From contig NZ_NMPZ01000005.1 in the NCBI RefSeq assembly GCF_002224675.1, positions 62,001 through 126,000 on the forward strand: DNA of 64,000 bases, written 5' to 3'. Each line of letters opens with the position of its first letter. Position 1 is the first letter of the stretch. Origin of the DNA: Segatella copri (GTDB lineage: Bacteria > Bacteroidota > Bacteroidia > Bacteroidales > Bacteroidaceae). Under the pieces are notes generated by a model that saw only the letters and a program-made list of their open reading frames with translations, searched no databases and was not told where the DNA came from. Made by a program: the position numbers and the translations under genes. This document shows positions 12,450 through 21,661 of the stretch, piece by piece.

Positions 12450-12483
12450 ACCTTGTATATATCAAGGTTTTATAGTACTTTTG
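12450..12483 (+). promoter_or_regulatory. Promoter of the hybrid two-component regulator
   Basis: TACTTTTG (12476-12483) matches TAnnTTTG, with CTTG/TTG at 12452-12455 at the right distance for the -33 element. The predicted transcript starts about 20 nt before the ATG at 12508. This makes an upstream in-frame ATG at 12316 unlikely to be used. Confidence 0.6.
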
Positions 12484-12507
12484 CAGCAACTATCAAAACC
12501 ATCGATT

Positions 12508-15500
12508 ATGAAACGAACAAAGGTATTTTATAACGTACTCATCCTCTTGGCAGCCCTTCTTCTTACTGATTGCCAGGACCAAAAAGACATCCCCGAAGTC
12601 TCTTCACCCGAGAAGAACCTCGTCCTGTCTGATCATATCTCCAACCAAAAGGTAAAGAGCATCTGCGAAGACAGATACGGACAAATCTGGATAGGTACCT
12701 TCCGTGGTCTCAACAAGTATGATGGCAACCAGTATCACCAATACTACTGCGTGGACGATTCACTGGGATTGCCCGACAACAATATTACCGACATTTATCG
12801 TGACTCCCACAACCGACTCTGGGTAGCCACCGTCAATGGCGTATGCCTATACCAGGCCAATGGCAATTTCAAACGAGTAAGTATCAATGGCAATAACAAG
12901 AACATCGAAAAAATCCTGGAAGACAAGGAGGGAAGAATCTTCCTTCTCACGACAACAGACCTATATCAATATGACGAAAAAAACAACAAAGCCATCACCA
13001 GGCTCTCCAAGATGGTGGAGAAGAACTGCTATAACTACTCTTGCCATATAGACCGAAAAGATGTGATGTGGATTGTTACCTCTTACTCTGTCAAGGGATA
13101 TCGCACCCAAGACCTCAAACTTATCGTCCAAAGCCCTGTACAGAGTTATCCCATCGCCTCTTTTCTCCTCGATGGGCATCAGCTCTACATCTCTGGCTAC
13201 AATGGAATGCAACTCTTTGATACGGATACCAGGAAATGGCAACATCTCCCTGCAGCATTGCAAGGCTTGCAAATCCCCAACGACATGGTCAACTGCATCC
13301 ATCCCTATGGTGCAAAAGGCAACCTTCTGCTTAGCACCACCAAGCACGGATTACTCTATTTCAATGCCCAGAAGGGAACCATCCTGCCACAAAGCGACAA
13401 GAATTTCCCATTCGAAGTGCCTGATATGGAAGTCAACAAGATGTTAACCGACTCCAAGGGCAACCTTTGGCTTGGTTCTGAAGACGATGGCGTAAAAACC
13501 ATCTATAGATACAAGGATATGTTTAATAGCATGCCTGCCCTTCAACGTGCCATCGGCAAACAGCCCGTACTCTCCGTAGCCACCGACAGGAATCATCACC
13601 TTTGGATTTCTACCAAGAAGAACGGACTCTATATGTATGACTTGCAAACCCAGCAACTCAAGGACATACCGATGATTTCCTATAGCAACGGCAACAGGAA
13701 GAATGCCACCACCAACATCTTTGTGGATAGCAGCAATCATCTATGGCTAGCCAATGGCGACCATGTGGCAAAGTACCAATACGATGGCAACAATCTCAAC
13801 AAGGTAGCCTCCTACCCTTGCTTCATGCCTATGGACATCTGCCAAGATGCAAAGGGAAACATCTGGGTATCCACGGCATCCGTCAACATCTACTGCATTT
13901 CAGCACAAAGTGGAGAGATGACCAAAAAACAACTCTTCCCTACCACTTTCTGCTTCATTCCCAGCATCATGCTCTTGCAGAATGGCAGCATGCTCATATC
14001 TGCCTTCTACAGACCTATCCTGGAAATGAATGGAAACAACTTCGATGTCCAAGAGTTTAAAGTGAATCCGGATGACTGGAAAAAGTGCATCAAGCGAAGT
14101 GTGTATATCCCTACCAAGAACTATCAAGACCGCAAGGGCAACATCTGGTTGGGTACAGTTACCAACGGACTCTTGAAGTATGACGCAAAGAGCCGCAAGC
14201 TGACCACCATAGCAGGAATCTCCTGCTCCGACATTTCCAGCATCGAGGAAGATAGAGATGGAAACATTTGGGTTAGTACGCTGTATGGACTCAACAAGAT
14301 AGATGGAAAAACAGAAAAGGTAACCACCTACAACGAGGCTGACGGTGTGAAAGGCTTCCAATTCTACGATAGGGCTTCGTGCAAGCTATCAGATGGAACA
14401 CTCATCTTCGGCGGCACCCAGGGACTCACCATCTTCAATCCGCAAAACGTAAACACGAACCAACAGATAAGTCTGCTTTTCGAAACACTCAAGGTACATA
14501 ATGAGATTATGCTTCCCGGCAAGAACGGATGCATCGAGGAGAGTATGGAGGAATCACCCCATATCCACCTAAGCTACAAACAAAACAGCTTCAGCATCGC
14601 CTTTTCGGCCATCGACTACAGCGACTACAAGCACATCCATTACTTCTACCAAATGGCAGGATTCGACAATACATGGATTGATGCAGGCAATAACAACGAG
14701 GCGTACTACTCTAATCTGCCAGCTGGCAACTATACCTTCAAGGTCAAGATGGTAGGCAACGACTCCGACAATATCATCGCCGAAAAAAGCATACAGGTAA
14801 GCATCGCCCCTGAGCCTTGGAACTCCTGGTGGGCATGGTGCCTATACCTTATTATAATGGGATGCGTCGGCTTCGTGATCTATCGGCAGAAGATGCGCAT
14901 CAGCATTGAGAAGAACATGGTTCAAAAGGCTAAGGATGAGAAGGAGCAGGAACAGCGCATCAACAAGATGAACATGAGTTTCTTCGCCAACATCTCGCAT
15001 GAGTTCCGGACACCACTCACCATGATTTCGGGACCAGTGGAACAACTCTGTGAAAGTGAAAGCATCAACAAGCACGACAAGTTGCTATTGAACATCATCA
15101 ACCGAAGCGTGGATAGAATGCTGAGACTCGTCAACCAGTTGCTCGACTTCAACAAGTTGGAGAACGACACACTCCGCTTGCACGTCAAGCAAACCGACAT
15201 TATCTCCGAGATGAAACGCATCATGGACCTCTTCATCGTGAATACCGAGGAGAAAGGTATCACCTTGAACTGTCACGGACTAGAAGGTTCCTACCTGATG
15301 CTTCTGGATTCCGACAAACTGGAAAAGATTATCAACAACCTGATGTCCAACGCCATGAAGTTTACCCCTCGTGGCGGTAAGATAGATGTATCTTTCGACA
15401 CCGGTACCACTAACAAGGGAGTACAGATCATCACCATCACAGTGGCTGATACCGGCAAGGGAATCCCACAGAATGAGGTGGAGAATATCTTCAAGCGATA

Positions 15501-16539
15501 TTATCAGTTGAACAACCAGTCCACAGGCACCATCAACTGGGGTACAGGCATCGGACTCTACTATGCCCGCAGCCTGGCCATCCTTCACCATGGCGATCTA
15601 AAGGCGGGCAATCGCAAGGACTGCCAGGGAGCCATCTTCACCGTTACCCTGCCTACCGAGGAGAGCCTCTATGCCGCCAACGAGAAAGCCCCTTTGGAGC
15701 AAGACCAGAAGATGGCTTTTCCACTGCACGACAGTCAGAAAGTGGCAGACAAGGTAAGTCAAGACAACAGTACAGACAACCGTCCGAAAATACTTATCGT
15801 AGATGATGACACCGAAGTGGTGCATTATCTTCGCACCCTCCTGGCGTCATCCTATCGCATCATCTATCGTTTCGATGCCGAGAGTGCCTTGAAGGCGACA
15901 AGGGAGGAAGAACCTAGCCTCATCCTCAGCGATGTGGTGATGCCGGGAATGAGCGGCTATGATCTCTGCAAGGAAATCAAGCAAGACATCCAGCTCTGCC
16001 ATATCCCAGTCATCCTGGTAACGGCAAAGACCACCACCGAAAACCAAGTGGAGGGTCTGAACAGTGGAGCTGATGCCTACGTTACCAAACCATTCACCCC
16101 CAAGGTTCTCCTGGCAATGATCAACTCGCAACTCACCAACCGCGAGAAGACCAAGACCATCCTGACCAACGCCACGGAGACCGACAAGAACGTGGAGGAA
16201 GTACTGTCGCCACAAGACAAACTCTTTATGGATGAACTCTATCATATGATGGAGCAGGAACTGGCCAACTCGGAATTGGATGTCAACAAGGTAACGAAAC
16301 TGATGCACATCTCCCGCACAAAGCTCTACTACAAGGTCAAGGGACTCACAGGAGAGAATCCAAGCGTCTTCTTCAAGACCTATAAGCTCAATCGTGCCGC
16401 CACCCTCATCGTGGAGGGCAAGTACAACATCTCGGAGATTGCCTATATGACGGGATTCAACACCCTGTCTCACTTCTCAACCAGCTTCAAGAAGCAATTT
16501 GGATGTACACCGAGCGAATATAGTAAGAAAACTTATTAA
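12508..16539 (+). CDS. Hybrid two-component system sensor/regulator (HTCS) of the PUL
   Basis: Single-polypeptide sensor, kinase and transcription activator that binds a breakdown oligosaccharide in the periplasm and activates the adjacent PUL. The 1343-residue protein starts with a signal/anchor segment, followed by two periplasmic beta-propellers (repeated blades such as DRYGQIWIGTFRGLNKYDG) and a Y_Y_Y domain. A membrane helix lies near 776-791. The kinase has phospho-acceptor His831 in NISHEFRTP and an ATPase domain with the DTGKGIP motif. A receiver domain has Asp1142 in ILSDVVMPGMSG, and a C-terminal AraC-type HTH contains NISEIAYMTGFNTLSHFS. The frame is open upstream to 12316, but the promoter at 12476-12483 favours the start at 12508. 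Confidence 0.95.
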   Translation: MKRTKVFYNVLILLAALLLTDCQDQKDIPEVSSPEKNLVLSDHISNQKVKSICEDRYGQIWIGTFRGLNKYDGNQYHQYYCVDDSLGLPDNNITDIYRDSHNRLWVATVNGVCLYQANGNFKRVSINGNNKNIEKILEDKEGRIFLLTTTDLYQYDEKNNKAITRLSKMVEKNCYNYSCHIDRKDVMWIVTSYSVKGYRTQDLKLIVQSPVQSYPIASFLLDGHQLYISGYNGMQLFDTDTRKWQHLPAALQGLQIPNDMVNCIHPYGAKGNLLLSTTKHGLLYFNAQKGTILPQSDKNFPFEVPDMEVNKMLTDSKGNLWLGSEDDGVKTIYRYKDMFNSMPALQRAIGKQPVLSVATDRNHHLWISTKKNGLYMYDLQTQQLKDIPMISYSNGNRKNATTNIFVDSSNHLWLANGDHVAKYQYDGNNLNKVASYPCFMPMDICQDAKGNIWVSTASVNIYCISAQSGEMTKKQLFPTTFCFIPSIMLLQNGSMLISAFYRPILEMNGNNFDVQEFKVNPDDWKKCIKRSVYIPTKNYQDRKGNIWLGTVTNGLLKYDAKSRKLTTIAGISCSDISSIEEDRDGNIWVSTLYGLNKIDGKTEKVTTYNEADGVKGFQFYDRASCKLSDGTLIFGGTQGLTIFNPQNVNTNQQISLLFETLKVHNEIMLPGKNGCIEESMEESPHIHLSYKQNSFSIAFSAIDYSDYKHIHYFYQMAGFDNTWIDAGNNNEAYYSNLPAGNYTFKVKMVGNDSDNIIAEKSIQVSIAPEPWNSWWAWCLYLIIMGCVGFVIYRQKMRISIEKNMVQKAKDEKEQEQRINKMNMSFFANISHEFRTPLTMISGPVEQLCESESINKHDKLLLNIINRSVDRMLRLVNQLLDFNKLENDTLRLHVKQTDIISEMKRIMDLFIVNTEEKGITLNCHGLEGSYLMLLDSDKLEKIINNLMSNAMKFTPRGGKIDVSFDTGTTNKGVQIITITVADTGKGIPQNEVENIFKRYYQLNNQSTGTINWGTGIGLYYARSLAILHHGDLKAGNRKDCQGAIFTVTLPTEESLYAANEKAPLEQDQKMAFPLHDSQKVADKVSQDNSTDNRPKILIVDDDTEVVHYLRTLLASSYRIIYRFDAESALKATREEEPSLILSDVVMPGMSGYDLCKEIKQDIQLCHIPVILVTAKTTTENQVEGLNSGADAYVTKPFTPKVLLAMINSQLTNREKTKTILTNATETDKNVEEVLSPQDKLFMDELYHMMEQELANSELDVNKVTKLMHISRTKLYYKVKGLTGENPSVFFKTYKLNRAATLIVEGKYNISEIAYMTGFNTLSHFSTSFKKQFGCTPSEYSKKTY

Positions 16540-16578
16540 ATTTCGATGCGAAATAGGTCCGTTTTGGCGAAAAATGCT

Positions 16579-16586
16579 TATCTTTG
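16579..16586 (+). promoter_or_regulatory. -7 box of ridA
   Basis: TATCTTTG matches TAnnTTTG about 40 bp before the ridA ATG. A TTTG is present at 16563-16566 but only 12 bp away, too close for a standard -33 element. Confidence 0.55.
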
Positions 16587-16625
16587 CATCCAGATTGATT
16601 TAATAATAGAAAAAGGAAATTAATT

Positions 16626-17000
16626 ATGAACGCAATTCACACAGACAATGCGCCTGCAGCTATCGGTCCATATAGCCAGGCGATCGAAGTAAACGGTTTC
16701 GTATTTGCATCAGGTCAGATTCCTATCGACCCTGCAACAGGCAATTTCGTAGAGGGTGGCATCAAGGAGCAGACTCGTCAGAGCCTCACCAATGCCCAGA
16801 ACATCCTGAAGGCAGCCGGTACCGACCTTTCTCACGTAGTGAAGACTACCGTTTATCTGAACAGCATGGACGATTTCGCAGCCATGAACGAGGTTTATGC
16901 CGAGTTCTTCAGCCAGCCATATCCAGCCCGTTCAGCCGTAGCCGTAGAGAAGTTGCCTAAGGGCGCACTCGTAGAGGTTGAGGTTTTGGCAGCTAAGTAA
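16626..17000 (+). CDS. ridA: RidA family 2-iminobutanoate/2-iminopropanoate deaminase
   Basis: Cytosolic trimeric enzyme that hydrolyses reactive enamine/imine intermediates released by PLP dehydratases such as threonine ammonia-lyase, protecting other PLP enzymes. The 124-residue length is typical. Family signatures are IGPYSQAI (13-20), FASGQIP (27-33), the catalytic Arg102 in YPARSAVAV and Glu117 in GALVEVEV. It has its own promoter and is followed by an ABC ATPase gene in the same direction 53 bp away. Its presence in the same neighbourhood as ilvA is functionally sensible, but the two are not one operon. Confidence 0.95.
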   Translation: MNAIHTDNAPAAIGPYSQAIEVNGFVFASGQIPIDPATGNFVEGGIKEQTRQSLTNAQNILKAAGTDLSHVVKTTVYLNSMDDFAAMNEVYAEFFSQPYPARSAVAVEKLPKGALVEVEVLAAK

Positions 17001-17053
17001 TTCCTGCATTCCAGGAATCACAGGTCCGAAAACAACAAGGAAAAATATTTTTG

Positions 17054-17854
17054 ATGGAATCCTGCATTACATTCAAGAATCTAAGCATTGGCTATCGTCC
17101 GAAGCATCAGCTCCGGGTGATAGCCTCTGCTGTTTCTGCCTCCCTGCATCCGGGCGAGCTCACCTGCCTCATCGGTGCCAACGGAGTGGGCAAATCCACC
17201 CTGCTCAGAACCCTTTGCGGTTTCCAGCCAGCCCTGGATGGCGAAATCCTTCTTCAGGATCAGCCTCTTTCCGCTTATTCGGCGCAGCAGCTAGCCCGTC
17301 AGATTGGCGTGGTTCTCACCTCCCGCATCGATGTTCCCCAGCTGTCTGTCAAGGAGATTGTAGGCATCGGCAGGTCTCCCTACACCAATTTCTGGGGCAC
17401 CCTGACTCCGGCAGATCAGCAGATAGTGGATGAAGCCATCCATCAGGTCGGCATCCGTCACCTCGCCCAGCGCAACATCTCCGAGCTGAGCGATGGCGAG
17501 CGCCAGAAGACGATGATAGCCAAGGCGCTTGCCCAGCAGACCCGCATCATCATTCTCGACGAGCCTACCGCCTTCCTCGATTTCCCCAGCAAGGTAGAAA
17601 CCCTTCAGATGCTCCGCCGCCTGGCACACGAGCAACACAAGGCAATCCTGCTCTCCACCCACGATGTAGAGCTGGCGCTGCAGCTCTCCGACAGTCTCTG
17701 GCTGATGGAGCAGAACCGTCTCTCCATCGGCACCCCGAAGTCGCTTGCCGCCGATGGTTCCCTCTCGAGATTCATAGATCGCGACGGCATCCGGTTCAAC
17801 CCGGAAGGAATGAAGATTGAAATAGAAAATGCAGCGCACTGCAAATTTTCCTAG
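17054..17854 (+). CDS. ABC transporter ATP-binding protein, FecE/BtuD-like, without linked permease
   Basis: ATPase subunit of an importer of the iron-siderophore/haem/cobalamin class. It shows Walker A GANGVGKST (residues about 41-49), the ABC signature LSDGERQK, Walker B IIILDEPTAFLDFPSK and a switch histidine in LLSTHDVELAL. At 266 residues it is complete. No substrate-binding protein or FecCD-type permease is encoded next to it, so it is either orphaned or serves a distant permease. An in-frame TTG one codon earlier (17051) is less likely than the ATG used here. The 3' end of the gene forms the left arm of the terminator hairpin. Confidence 0.9.
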   Translation: MESCITFKNLSIGYRPKHQLRVIASAVSASLHPGELTCLIGANGVGKSTLLRTLCGFQPALDGEILLQDQPLSAYSAQQLARQIGVVLTSRIDVPQLSVKEIVGIGRSPYTNFWGTLTPADQQIVDEAIHQVGIRHLAQRNISELSDGERQKTMIAKALAQQTRIIILDEPTAFLDFPSKVETLQMLRRLAHEQHKAILLSTHDVELALQLSDSLWLMEQNRLSIGTPKSLAADGSLSRFIDRDGIRFNPEGMKIEIENAAHCKFS

Positions 17855-17887
17855 TTTCCATAAGAAATTTGCAGCGCACTGCATTTT
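17826..17887. terminator. Palindromic bidirectional terminator overlapping the ABC gene end
   Basis: Two arms (17826-17848 and 17865-17887) pair almost perfectly, with two central mismatches. Each arm contains the self-complementary-like GCAGCGCACTGC, so the same unit is present both as a direct and as an inverted repeat. The left arm lies inside the last codons of the ABC gene, and the right arm abuts the stop codon of the convergent DUF5675 gene. Confidence 0.75.
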
Positions 17888-18448
17888 TTAGATGATGGTA
17901 ATCCAGATACCTTCCCCCTGATTCTCAGCCGCATGGATGCGCTTCATCAGACGATGAAGCCAGATACGGGAGTTCACCACCATACCTTTTACCCTGTTCT
18001 CGCCCACCAGAATGCAGCCCTGGGTATCTTCGGGCTTGTTGCCGACATGAATTCGGATGCCCTCGAAACCGGGAACACCCTGCACATACGGCAGCCACTT
18101 CTTGAATCGGGGCGACTTGGTGATGAGCACACGATACGAGCCCTCGGGGATGGCGGTATGGCCCGGAATCTTTCTTGCCACCTTGCCGCTCTCTCTGCTG
18201 AAGCGGGCATTCACTTCCTCGGGCTGGAGCTCCACGCCCTTCAGGTTGCGCCACGTTGGCTCCAGGGTATCACAGAAGTAGCTGTCCTTAGACAACTTCT
18301 CCAAATCAAAACTATGTTCGAAACTGCGCTTGTCGCCGGCAGTCTTGCCCGACAGCGCCTTACGTTTCACATCACCATCAGCCAACAGATACAGTCGGCC
18401 GATGGTATAAGTATTCTTCTTTGCGATTCTTTCTACAACAATTTCCAT
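17888..18448 (-). CDS. DUF5675 family protein
   Basis: A 186-residue protein of the DUF5675 family, often found in phage-like or mobile gene sets in Bacteroidota. It contains the conserved block GIRIHVGNKPEDTQGCILVG, whose His and Cys in this spacing recall peptidoglycan-active enzymes. Catalysis is not established and is only a suggestion. No signal peptide is evident. The ATG at 18448 gives a natural N-terminus (MEIVVERI); an in-frame ATG at 18511 would overlap the end of the DUF3987 gene. It is the distal gene of the accessory module that includes the DUF3987 protein. Confidence 0.75.
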   Translation of the reverse strand: MEIVVERIAKKNTYTIGRLYLLADGDVKRKALSGKTAGDKRSFEHSFDLEKLSKDSYFCDTLEPTWRNLKGVELQPEEVNARFSRESGKVARKIPGHTAIPEGSYRVLITKSPRFKKWLPYVQGVPGFEGIRIHVGNKPEDTQGCILVGENRVKGMVVNSRIWLHRLMKRIHAAENQGEGIWITII

Positions 18449-18500
18449 ATACAATAGATTTTTTCGTTCATTATTTTCAAGAATATTTTCCTGATGCGAT

Positions 18501-21227
18501 TCAATCCCCACTCTTGGAATGGGTTTTGATAAAAACTGAGTATTTGAGTAACTGAGTATTTGAGTCTTTCTCCTTCACCTTGATGTAGCCACGGAAGAGC
18601 CAGTTGTTCAGCATTTTCATCGTGCCCTTCGCACTCATCTTATGCTCAACTCTCAAGGCTTCCACCTGCTGATAGTTGAACTCCTCTGGCAGGAATCCCA
18701 GGATACTTGCCGGACCTCTCTTGCTCTCCTGATCGCACTCCTGTTCCGCCTTCTTGATGGCATCACCGAAGAAACGCATCTTGCAGTAGAGGTCGTAACG
18801 CTCGCTCCAGCGGATGAAATCCTCAATCTCCGGCTCCCACTGGTAACCGTTCGCCACATAGAGCACACATGCCTTCAGATAGCCGATTACGTTGGCACGG
18901 AAGCTCAGATTCTCATAGACCCTATCCTGCGACAGACGGGAGAATTCCGCATTCTCATCCTTCAGCACCTCGGCAAGATGAAAAGCCTCCTTGCACTCCA
19001 CCAGCCCCGAAGCCATACAGAGATTATCGATGTAAGGTTTCAGAGAATTTCTGAATTCCTCATCATAGGTTCCATAGATAGGAATGTCCTCGCCGATGTC
19101 TCTTTCCGGGATGGTGCAGAAGTTGATACGGGAAACCGGACCGTCGGTCAGCACACGCTTGAAATACCTGATGCCTTTATGGATGGTGGTAGAAGCATTC
19201 CAGTTGAAACGGATGGTGACACGTTCGGTGACACTTTGGGTTCCGACTCGCGTTTGTCCATATAAGTTACCTGGATCAAAGGCGAGACACATGATGCGGA
19301 ACTGCTGAAAACCGCTACCTTTGAGTGCATCAAACTGGTCGATTTCGTTCAGCGAAGTATAAAGGAAATGTTCCTTGGCTTCAGCGGTACGCATCACGAA
19401 GGCTGGGTTGGTCATATCGGCATCAATCTCCTGGATAATCAGATTCTCAGGGCGTTTGCGCTTATCCTTGTTGGCACCCTTACGCATCATTTCATCCTTC
19501 CATTCCTTCTCACGCTTCAGGTTTTCCTGGTCGCGCTTACGGATATCCTCCATGATGAAATCGATAGGCTTCTGTACGCAACTTTTACCTGCGCCTGTGC
19601 CTGCAAGCAGACAGGTCATCAGGGTAGCTTCGTGCTCCACGTTATCGATATATCTGAATCTGGTTCTCCAGAGATGGGTAGCGAGCGAAGGAAAAATGGC
19701 GTGCGCCACAGCCGGCTGATAGATTTCCGGAGTCTTGGATATCAGCAGCTCCACCAGTTTCGGCAGCTTCTTCGGCATCGGAGGCGGAGCAGGATACTCC
19801 TCGTCTTCGGAACTTTGAACACAGAGATTTGAACCCGTCAGGCTTGCCGGGGATTTGCAATCCCCGGCAAGCGAGTTATAACCATTTTGTCCAGCAAGAA
19901 AGTCCCTCGTCAGGCGTTCCGGGGATTTGCAATCCCCGGCAAGCAAGCTCTTAGCAGCCTGCTCCGCCTGAGCATTCACCCGAATCACATCCCTCGAAAA
20001 CGGCTTGGAGCTGTCCCCATATTTCGCATAGAAATCGTGAATCAGCTGATGGCAGTCATTCTCCTGATAATAGCTCGGCATTCTCTTCGCCACTACCTTC
20101 ATCAGTTCCTCCTCACTCATCACACGAGAAGCGCCAGCACTCATAATAGCGAGCAGAGAGGAATGCCTGGACCCGATGGTATCGATATTCATCCCCTTCA
20201 GTCCTGCGGATTCCTGGAAGAGGTCGAAGGCTATCAGATTCTTGGCATCAGCATTCTGAGAACCTCCAGTATGGCTGATATAATCATCATCAGCACGATG
20301 GCTATTACCAGATTGGGCAGGCTGAATAGCAGCGCCAGAAGAAACAGCAGAATGGCTGTCAGTGCCCTGAAATCGATTGTCTTGAACATCGTCATTACTT
20401 TGAACTTTAACATTTGAACTTTGAACTTTATGATTACTATCGCTAGGTACTTGCCCCTGGAAGTCTCCCGCCAGGTGTTCCGGGGATTTGCTATTAGGTA
20501 CTTGCCCCTGAAAGTCCCCCGCCAGGCGTTCCGGGGATTTGCAATCCCCGGCAAGCAAGCTGTAGCGAGCCGTCCCCTTACCATCAATCGTAAGCCCACG
20601 CTTGAGAAATGCCTCTCTGCGGGCTTGAATCTCCTCATCCGGCAGAACCCCATACCACTCCTTGGAGCGGTAGATCTCCGAGTCCTTATCCGTGATAAAG
20701 ATGATTCTCTCCGGCGTGATGCAGCTTTTATCGTAGGGAATCCCAGCCGCCTCGCAATACGCCTTCTGCGTCTCCTCTATCGTCATACCCATCGGCATAC
20801 GGATATCAATATGCAGCTTCTTTCTAGCCGAATATTCCAGATGCAGCAGTTTCCCCTTCCATATCGTGTTACTGCAGTTCAGCTCACGAGCCTTCTCCAG
20901 GGCAGCATCCACATAATCCACATCATCCACATCAATAGTCGTCTGGAAGAGGAAACTTTCAGGATCCGCATCCTCACTGGAGCGGTGATTATTCCTGAAC
21001 TTAGAATAATGAATGGCACGGATAGGCAGCTGCTTCTTCAGCCCCTCTCTAGCCTTCTTCACCGCCTTCTCATCACCAGCATCTACGCCGGGGATAGCCT
21101 TCTCCCCACGTATCTGCGCAATCACACCCTTCAGCCACGGCTGTGCTATCAGGGTGTCATAGACATACAGGGGCTGGGAAGAATTCAAGCTTCCCATATT
21201 GCCCTTGCGTGCCGGATTCAGAGCCAT
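18501..21227 (-). CDS. DUF3987 primase/helicase-like protein with BT4734-type N-terminus
   Basis: Large protein of the BT4734/BF3469 (VirE-N-like) plus DUF3987 type, related to mobile-element primase-helicases. The N-terminal part (about 1-200) is primase-like (TTIDVDDVDYVDAALEKARE). The C-terminal half has a Walker A-like LLAGTGAGKS (about residue 545) and an acidic Walker B-like stretch (SLNEIDQFDALKG). Between them are low-complexity linkers holding several copies of LLAGDCKSPERL, encoded by in-frame DNA palindromes at about residues 229, 433 and 457. The last codons (18533-18565) match the arm of a hairpin element at 35.6 kb. I chose the ATG at 21227, which overlaps the upstream stop codon (TAATG); 21245 is an alternative. 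Confidence 0.85.
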   Translation of the reverse strand: MALNPARKGNMGSLNSSQPLYVYDTLIAQPWLKGVIAQIRGEKAIPGVDAGDEKAVKKAREGLKKQLPIRAIHYSKFRNNHRSSEDADPESFLFQTTIDVDDVDYVDAALEKARELNCSNTIWKGKLLHLEYSARKKLHIDIRMPMGMTIEETQKAYCEAAGIPYDKSCITPERIIFITDKDSEIYRSKEWYGVLPDEEIQARREAFLKRGLTIDGKGTARYSLLAGDCKSPERLAGDFQGQVPNSKSPEHLAGDFQGQVPSDSNHKVQSSNVKVQSNDDVQDNRFQGTDSHSAVSSGAAIQPAQSGNSHRADDDYISHTGGSQNADAKNLIAFDLFQESAGLKGMNIDTIGSRHSSLLAIMSAGASRVMSEEELMKVVAKRMPSYYQENDCHQLIHDFYAKYGDSSKPFSRDVIRVNAQAEQAAKSLLAGDCKSPERLTRDFLAGQNGYNSLAGDCKSPASLTGSNLCVQSSEDEEYPAPPPMPKKLPKLVELLISKTPEIYQPAVAHAIFPSLATHLWRTRFRYIDNVEHEATLMTCLLAGTGAGKSCVQKPIDFIMEDIRKRDQENLKREKEWKDEMMRKGANKDKRKRPENLIIQEIDADMTNPAFVMRTAEAKEHFLYTSLNEIDQFDALKGSGFQQFRIMCLAFDPGNLYGQTRVGTQSVTERVTIRFNWNASTTIHKGIRYFKRVLTDGPVSRINFCTIPERDIGEDIPIYGTYDEEFRNSLKPYIDNLCMASGLVECKEAFHLAEVLKDENAEFSRLSQDRVYENLSFRANVIGYLKACVLYVANGYQWEPEIEDFIRWSERYDLYCKMRFFGDAIKKAEQECDQESKRGPASILGFLPEEFNYQQVEALRVEHKMSAKGTMKMLNNWLFRGYIKVKEKDSNTQLLKYSVFIKTHSKSGD
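18533..18565 (-). repeat. 33-nt arm sequence shared with the hairpin element at 35.6 kb
   Basis: This coding 33-mer consists of two near-identical 16-nt halves (units of the type ACTCAAATACTCAGTT). It matches the 33-nt arms at 35621-35653 and 35779-35811 with two differences, at equivalent positions of the two halves. Here it lies inside the DUF3987 frame near the C-terminus, and no inverted partner is found nearby. Confidence 0.75.
19842..19872. repeat. Palindrome unit A inside the DUF3987 gene
   Basis: A 31-bp unit with perfect 14-bp arms (GCTTGCCGGGGATT / AATCCCCGGCAAGC) around a TGC loop. It is read in the DUF3987 frame as SLAGDCKSP. It belongs to a family with core GGATTTGCAATCC also found at 19914, 20471 (partial), 20525 and 49264-49340. 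Confidence 0.85.
19914..19944. repeat. Palindrome unit B inside the DUF3987 gene
   Basis: Contains CCGGGGATTTGCAATCCCCGG (19919-19939) preceded by GGCGTT and followed by CAAGC. It is in the same orientation and frame as unit A, encoding LLAGDCKSPERL. Confidence 0.85.
20446..20556. repeat. In-frame tandem duplication carrying a truncated and a full palindrome
   Basis: A block starting GGTACTTGCCCCTG is repeated at a 51-bp pitch (20446 and 20497), that is 17 codons, so the frame is kept. The first copy ends in a truncated palindrome (20471-20491). The second carries the full unit (20531-20551). They encode the repeated peptide SPEHLAGDFQGQVP / SPERLAGDFQGQVP. Confidence 0.8.
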
Positions 21228-21661
21228 TACTTGTACTGTTCCCATGCTATATCCTCCTTGAAATGTTTAGCCTTGCCCTTCATCTCCATCATCTCTTTGT
21301 AGAGATATTTCAGAATATCCGACTTGTGCATTTCCTTCGGGAAAGAGAAGGAGACGAACACACGCTGCATCGAGGTACGGAGGGCACCATGCGAGGTATG
21401 GATAATCTCCGTATATAGCTTCCCGCCCGACTGTGCGTAAGGCTTGAAGTCGAGCTGGTCGCCGCATTCGCCACCGCTGCAGATCATTCTGCCCGGAATC
21501 ACCTTTGGCACCTCGCAGATGGTTTCCGCATCGTTCCAGGGAGCCTTGCGGATAGCTACGTTACCACACTCGTCAGTAATGATACTGGCATCTACCTTCT
21601 GGGCGTTCAAAAGCGCCTGTACAGCAGCCTCTGCAGCTGCAGAAAAACTTTTCTTGCTCAT
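21227..21661 (-). CDS. Hypothetical protein coupled to the DUF3987 gene
   Basis: A 144-residue soluble protein that I do not recognise. It has an alanine-rich N-terminal helix (SFSAAAEAAVQALLNAQ), a central part with two cysteines (ICSGGECGD) that could bind metal, and a charged C-terminal helix. Its stop codon overlaps the chosen DUF3987 start (TAATG), implying translational coupling and a shared role. It is the first gene after a promoter and hairpin leader at 21.85-21.9 kb. Confidence 0.7.
   Translation of the reverse strand: MSKKSFSAAAEAAVQALLNAQKVDASIITDECGNVAIRKAPWNDAETICEVPKVIPGRMICSGGECGDQLDFKPYAQSGGKLYTEIIHTSHGALRTSMQRVFVSFSFPKEMHKSDILKYLYKEMMEMKGKAKHFKEDIAWEQYK

Noticed and set aside
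12316..12507. N-terminal extension of the hybrid regulator from an upstream ATG
   Set aside because: The -7 box at 12476-12483 lies inside it, and the ATG at 12508 starts a normal signal/anchor sequence.
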